DNA from: Erythroxylum novogranatense | Lineage: Eukaryota; Streptophyta; Magnoliopsida; Malpighiales; Erythroxylaceae | Assembly (NCBI GenBank): GCA_029891385.1 | Contig: CM057228.1 | Span: 25,634,809-25,698,808 of the forward strand | DNA length: 64,000 bases | Reading direction: 5' to 3' | Shown here: positions 62,071 to 64,000 of the stretch, one piece after another | How positions within the stretch are numbered: position 1 is the first letter of the stretch | Layout: each line of letters opens with the position of its first letter | Program-made: the position numbers and the translations under genes | Notes under the pieces: model-generated | Database searches by the model: none | Seen by the model: the letters and a program-made list of their open reading frames with translations, nothing else | What the model was told of the DNA's origin: nothing

Positions 62071-63827
62071 TGTGTCGTATATAAAGAAGAAAACATGACT
62101 AGGTTGATGCTGCCTATTGCTTGTGACCATTGTGCATGTTGACTATATTAAATTCGAAATCAGTGTAGCAATCTTGTTTTCGGAATTTTCTTGCCCAGAT
62201 TTATAAATGTCTATGAGGATGAAAAAATATTTTCGAGGTGATTTACTATTTATTTGATAATTTATTGTGTGCTGTTGGGAATATCTGTGTTGAGGTAGAC
62301 AAATTCAGCATTGTCTTGGTTGCTGAGGTTGGATGAGTTTTTGTTGGAAATAAATCCTGAAAAAATTCATGGTGCATGTTGTGAACATGTTGTAACCTTT
62401 GTAATTTTATCAGAATTTATTGAAATTGTTTCAATGATTTTTTCAATCAAAAACAGAGTTTGGAAGTTTTGAGAAAGTTGCTGGAACTGTTTTGTTTGGA
62501 ATGATTGATTGTGTAGTTTGCGGTTCCAATACCTTGGATCATTTTTAATGTGATTAAAAATATGTTACATTGATGTTGTATGCTTGCCAAACTGATTTTC
62601 TTGAAATTGGGTTTCCAAAAATTTTTGGATGTCAAATGTGTCTCATTAGCGTCTCGTTAGTATATTTCCTTGTCTTGATTGTTTTGACCGTCACCAATTT
62701 TGTGACTAGTGCCGAAGTAGTCCTGATAAAGTGTAGACTACCTAGAGATACTTAGGAAGATAATTTGGTATTCGCAAAATTATTTGAAAATCTAAGAGAT
62801 TAATAGTGTATTAATCCATTTCAAGTTTTTCATGTATAGTATGATTATACATGGTAAGCATGATACAATGAAAGTGTTTCATTGGTACATCAAAGTAAAG
62901 GATATTACACTTGGTATTGTGAATTTGAACTGCACGGATTGAGAAAATTAGCGGATTAGAGAGCAATTTTACATATAAGTCGACTTACACATGCACAAGT
63001 CGACTTGTATTCGCAGATAAGTCAACTTACACATGCATAAGTCGACTTATACATGCAAAGGTGGGATGATGGATGATTATAGGGATAGATTCGATGTAAT
63101 TGATGAAATGCCCTAAATCATTCCATATAGTCATTGTGACTATAATCCTATAGCTTGGATGAGACCAGAGTTTGAAATCTCTCACACATAATATGAAAAC
63201 TAACGCCTTCCATTAATATGAGGAGAACCAGAGTTCTTATAGAGTTCGGGTTGTTGGGTAAACTCAAGCTCACTCTATACGGATATGTTCGAACCATGGA
63301 AATAAGATTTTCGGATTAATGGGTCGGTTTTCACTAGAAGCGTTGAGTTGTTGAGTAAACTCAAGGTTAACGTAGACAGAGGCGAAATTGGGTTGCGTAC
63401 ATTAGATGTACGCCCATCAATAGTTGATAACCCAATGTGTGTGCATACATCACGAGTTGATAGCACTAGTCGATAATTGCACCTGTGATGTAACTGGTAT
63501 GGCCGATACCTACCGATTGATCTAAGGTGGCTTGTTGGGTAAACCCAAAGTCATTTTAGTAATGTCGGATATCTATGATGCAATTGGTATGACCGATACC
63601 TACCGATTGACCTAAGGTAGCTTGTTGGGTAAACCCAAGGTCATTTTTAGTAATGTCGGATATCGACCCACTAGGACATTTTGTCATAATGTTTCTTGGA
63701 TTCGTAATGAGGGTTATGGATTCTTTGAAACTAGTGGGAGCCATATGTATGTCATGCAAGTCCTTATGATCATGCATATATTAATATTCTAACATTCTTT
63801 CTCTCTTTCCCTTTAGGTTGATTGAAG
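62071..63827 (+). other. Untranslated leader of copia-2
   Basis: Noncoding. AAGTCGACTT palindromes (four, one with a changed base) lie at 62972-63053. A 90-bp tandem duplication starts at 63487 and 63577. The GGGTAAACCCAAGGTCATTT motif is shared with the copia-1 leader. Confidence 0.7.
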
Positions 63828-64000
63828 ATGTCTTCCAGTGTGAATTTGCGCTCACTTATGAAGTCTAGTAAATTAACTGCACCAAAAGGAACTTGCTTCC
63901 ATTGTGGCAAGATTGGCCACTGGAAGCGAAACTGTAAAATCTATCTGGAAGAATTGAAGCAGAAGAAGGCATCAGATGCCTCAGCTCCTTCAAGTAAGTT
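63828..64000 (+). CDS. copia-2 gag start fused to zinc knuckle (partial at window edge)
   Basis: ATG 63828 follows the conserved leader end TAGGTTGATTGAAG. The frame is open to the window edge: MSSSVNLRSLMKSSKLTAPK, then the CCHC knuckle CFHCGKIGHWKRNC (CX2CX4HX4C, an RNA-binding nucleocapsid motif), then LEELKQKKASDASAPSS, the linker before the protease. In copia-1 about 650 bp of capsid-type gag lies between the same start context and the knuckle; here only about 20 codons remain. So the capsid domain is missing although the frame is intact. The remainder of the polyprotein is outside the window. Confidence 0.82.
   Translation, partial: MSSSVNLRSLMKSSKLTAPKGTCFHCGKIGHWKRNCKIYLEELKQKKASDASAPSSK

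Larger units (their letters stand above)
49507..64000 (+). mobile_element. Second Ty1/copia element (copia-2), plus strand, 3' part outside window
   Basis: Related to copia-1 but in the opposite orientation. Its 5' LTR begins TGTTAGAGTAGTGCCC and is interrupted at 50921 by a Ty3 element, resuming at 61624 and ending CCTACA at 62054. Without the insert the LTR is about 1.85 kb, close to copia-1's 1.92 kb. Then come the primer site, a leader sharing repeats with copia-1, and the start of gag at 63828. The far end, and so its TSD, is not visible. Confidence 0.88.

Overview
This is nuclear DNA from a flowering plant. The left 6.5 kb carries spliced plant genes: a PIP2-type aquaporin, a plastid-targeted universal-stress-like protein and a METTL23-like methyltransferase. 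The rest is AT-rich DNA packed with plant retrotransposons that use plant-typical primer sites (tRNA-Asp, initiator tRNA-Met). I cannot name the species.

Gene island, 1-6513. The last four exons of the aquaporin gene (+) run convergently towards a five-exon USP-like gene (-). That gene stands head to head with a seven-exon methyltransferase gene (+) across about 0.25-0.3 kb that must hold both promoters. All exon joins keep frame and use GT/AG borders.

Degenerate zone, 6514-22277. It is AT-rich with no intact gene. It holds the tail of an old Ty3 polyprotein, a PPR pseudogene (10793-11113), a badly decayed Ty3 gag relic on the minus strand (15.4-16.8 kb), and a 5'-truncated LINE on the minus strand (17768 to about 21055) with a 2.1-kb GC-richer 3' UTR.

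Nest 1, 22278-41947. An Athila-like Ty3 element (+) has LTRs at 22283-23761 and 40436-41942, TSD CATAC and a tRNA-Asp-type primer site. It carries gag, protease and a 3' ORF resembling the plant transposon-protein family, but no reverse transcriptase or integrase. A Ty1/copia element (-, 24766-34491) has split its gag.

Spacer and solo LTR, 41948-49506. A LINE relic (+) is followed by a 4.6-kb solo LTR with a perfect ACAAT TSD, built internally of two kinds of degenerate tandem repeat.

Nest 2, 49507-64000. A second copia element of a related family (+) runs off the right edge. Its 5' LTR is split by a chromodomain-bearing Ty3 element (-, 50922-61618, TSD ATTCC). Its gag is reduced to a start peptide joined directly to the zinc knuckle.

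Two patterns cut across the window. First, unrelated element families each carry their own short dyad-symmetric motif repeated in LTRs or untranslated regions. Second, repeat copies differ again and again by CAG/CTG in one copy against a CG-containing string in the other, often breaking reading frames. This looks like methylation-related consensus error rather than evolution, so frameshift counts and LTR divergence here should be treated with caution.
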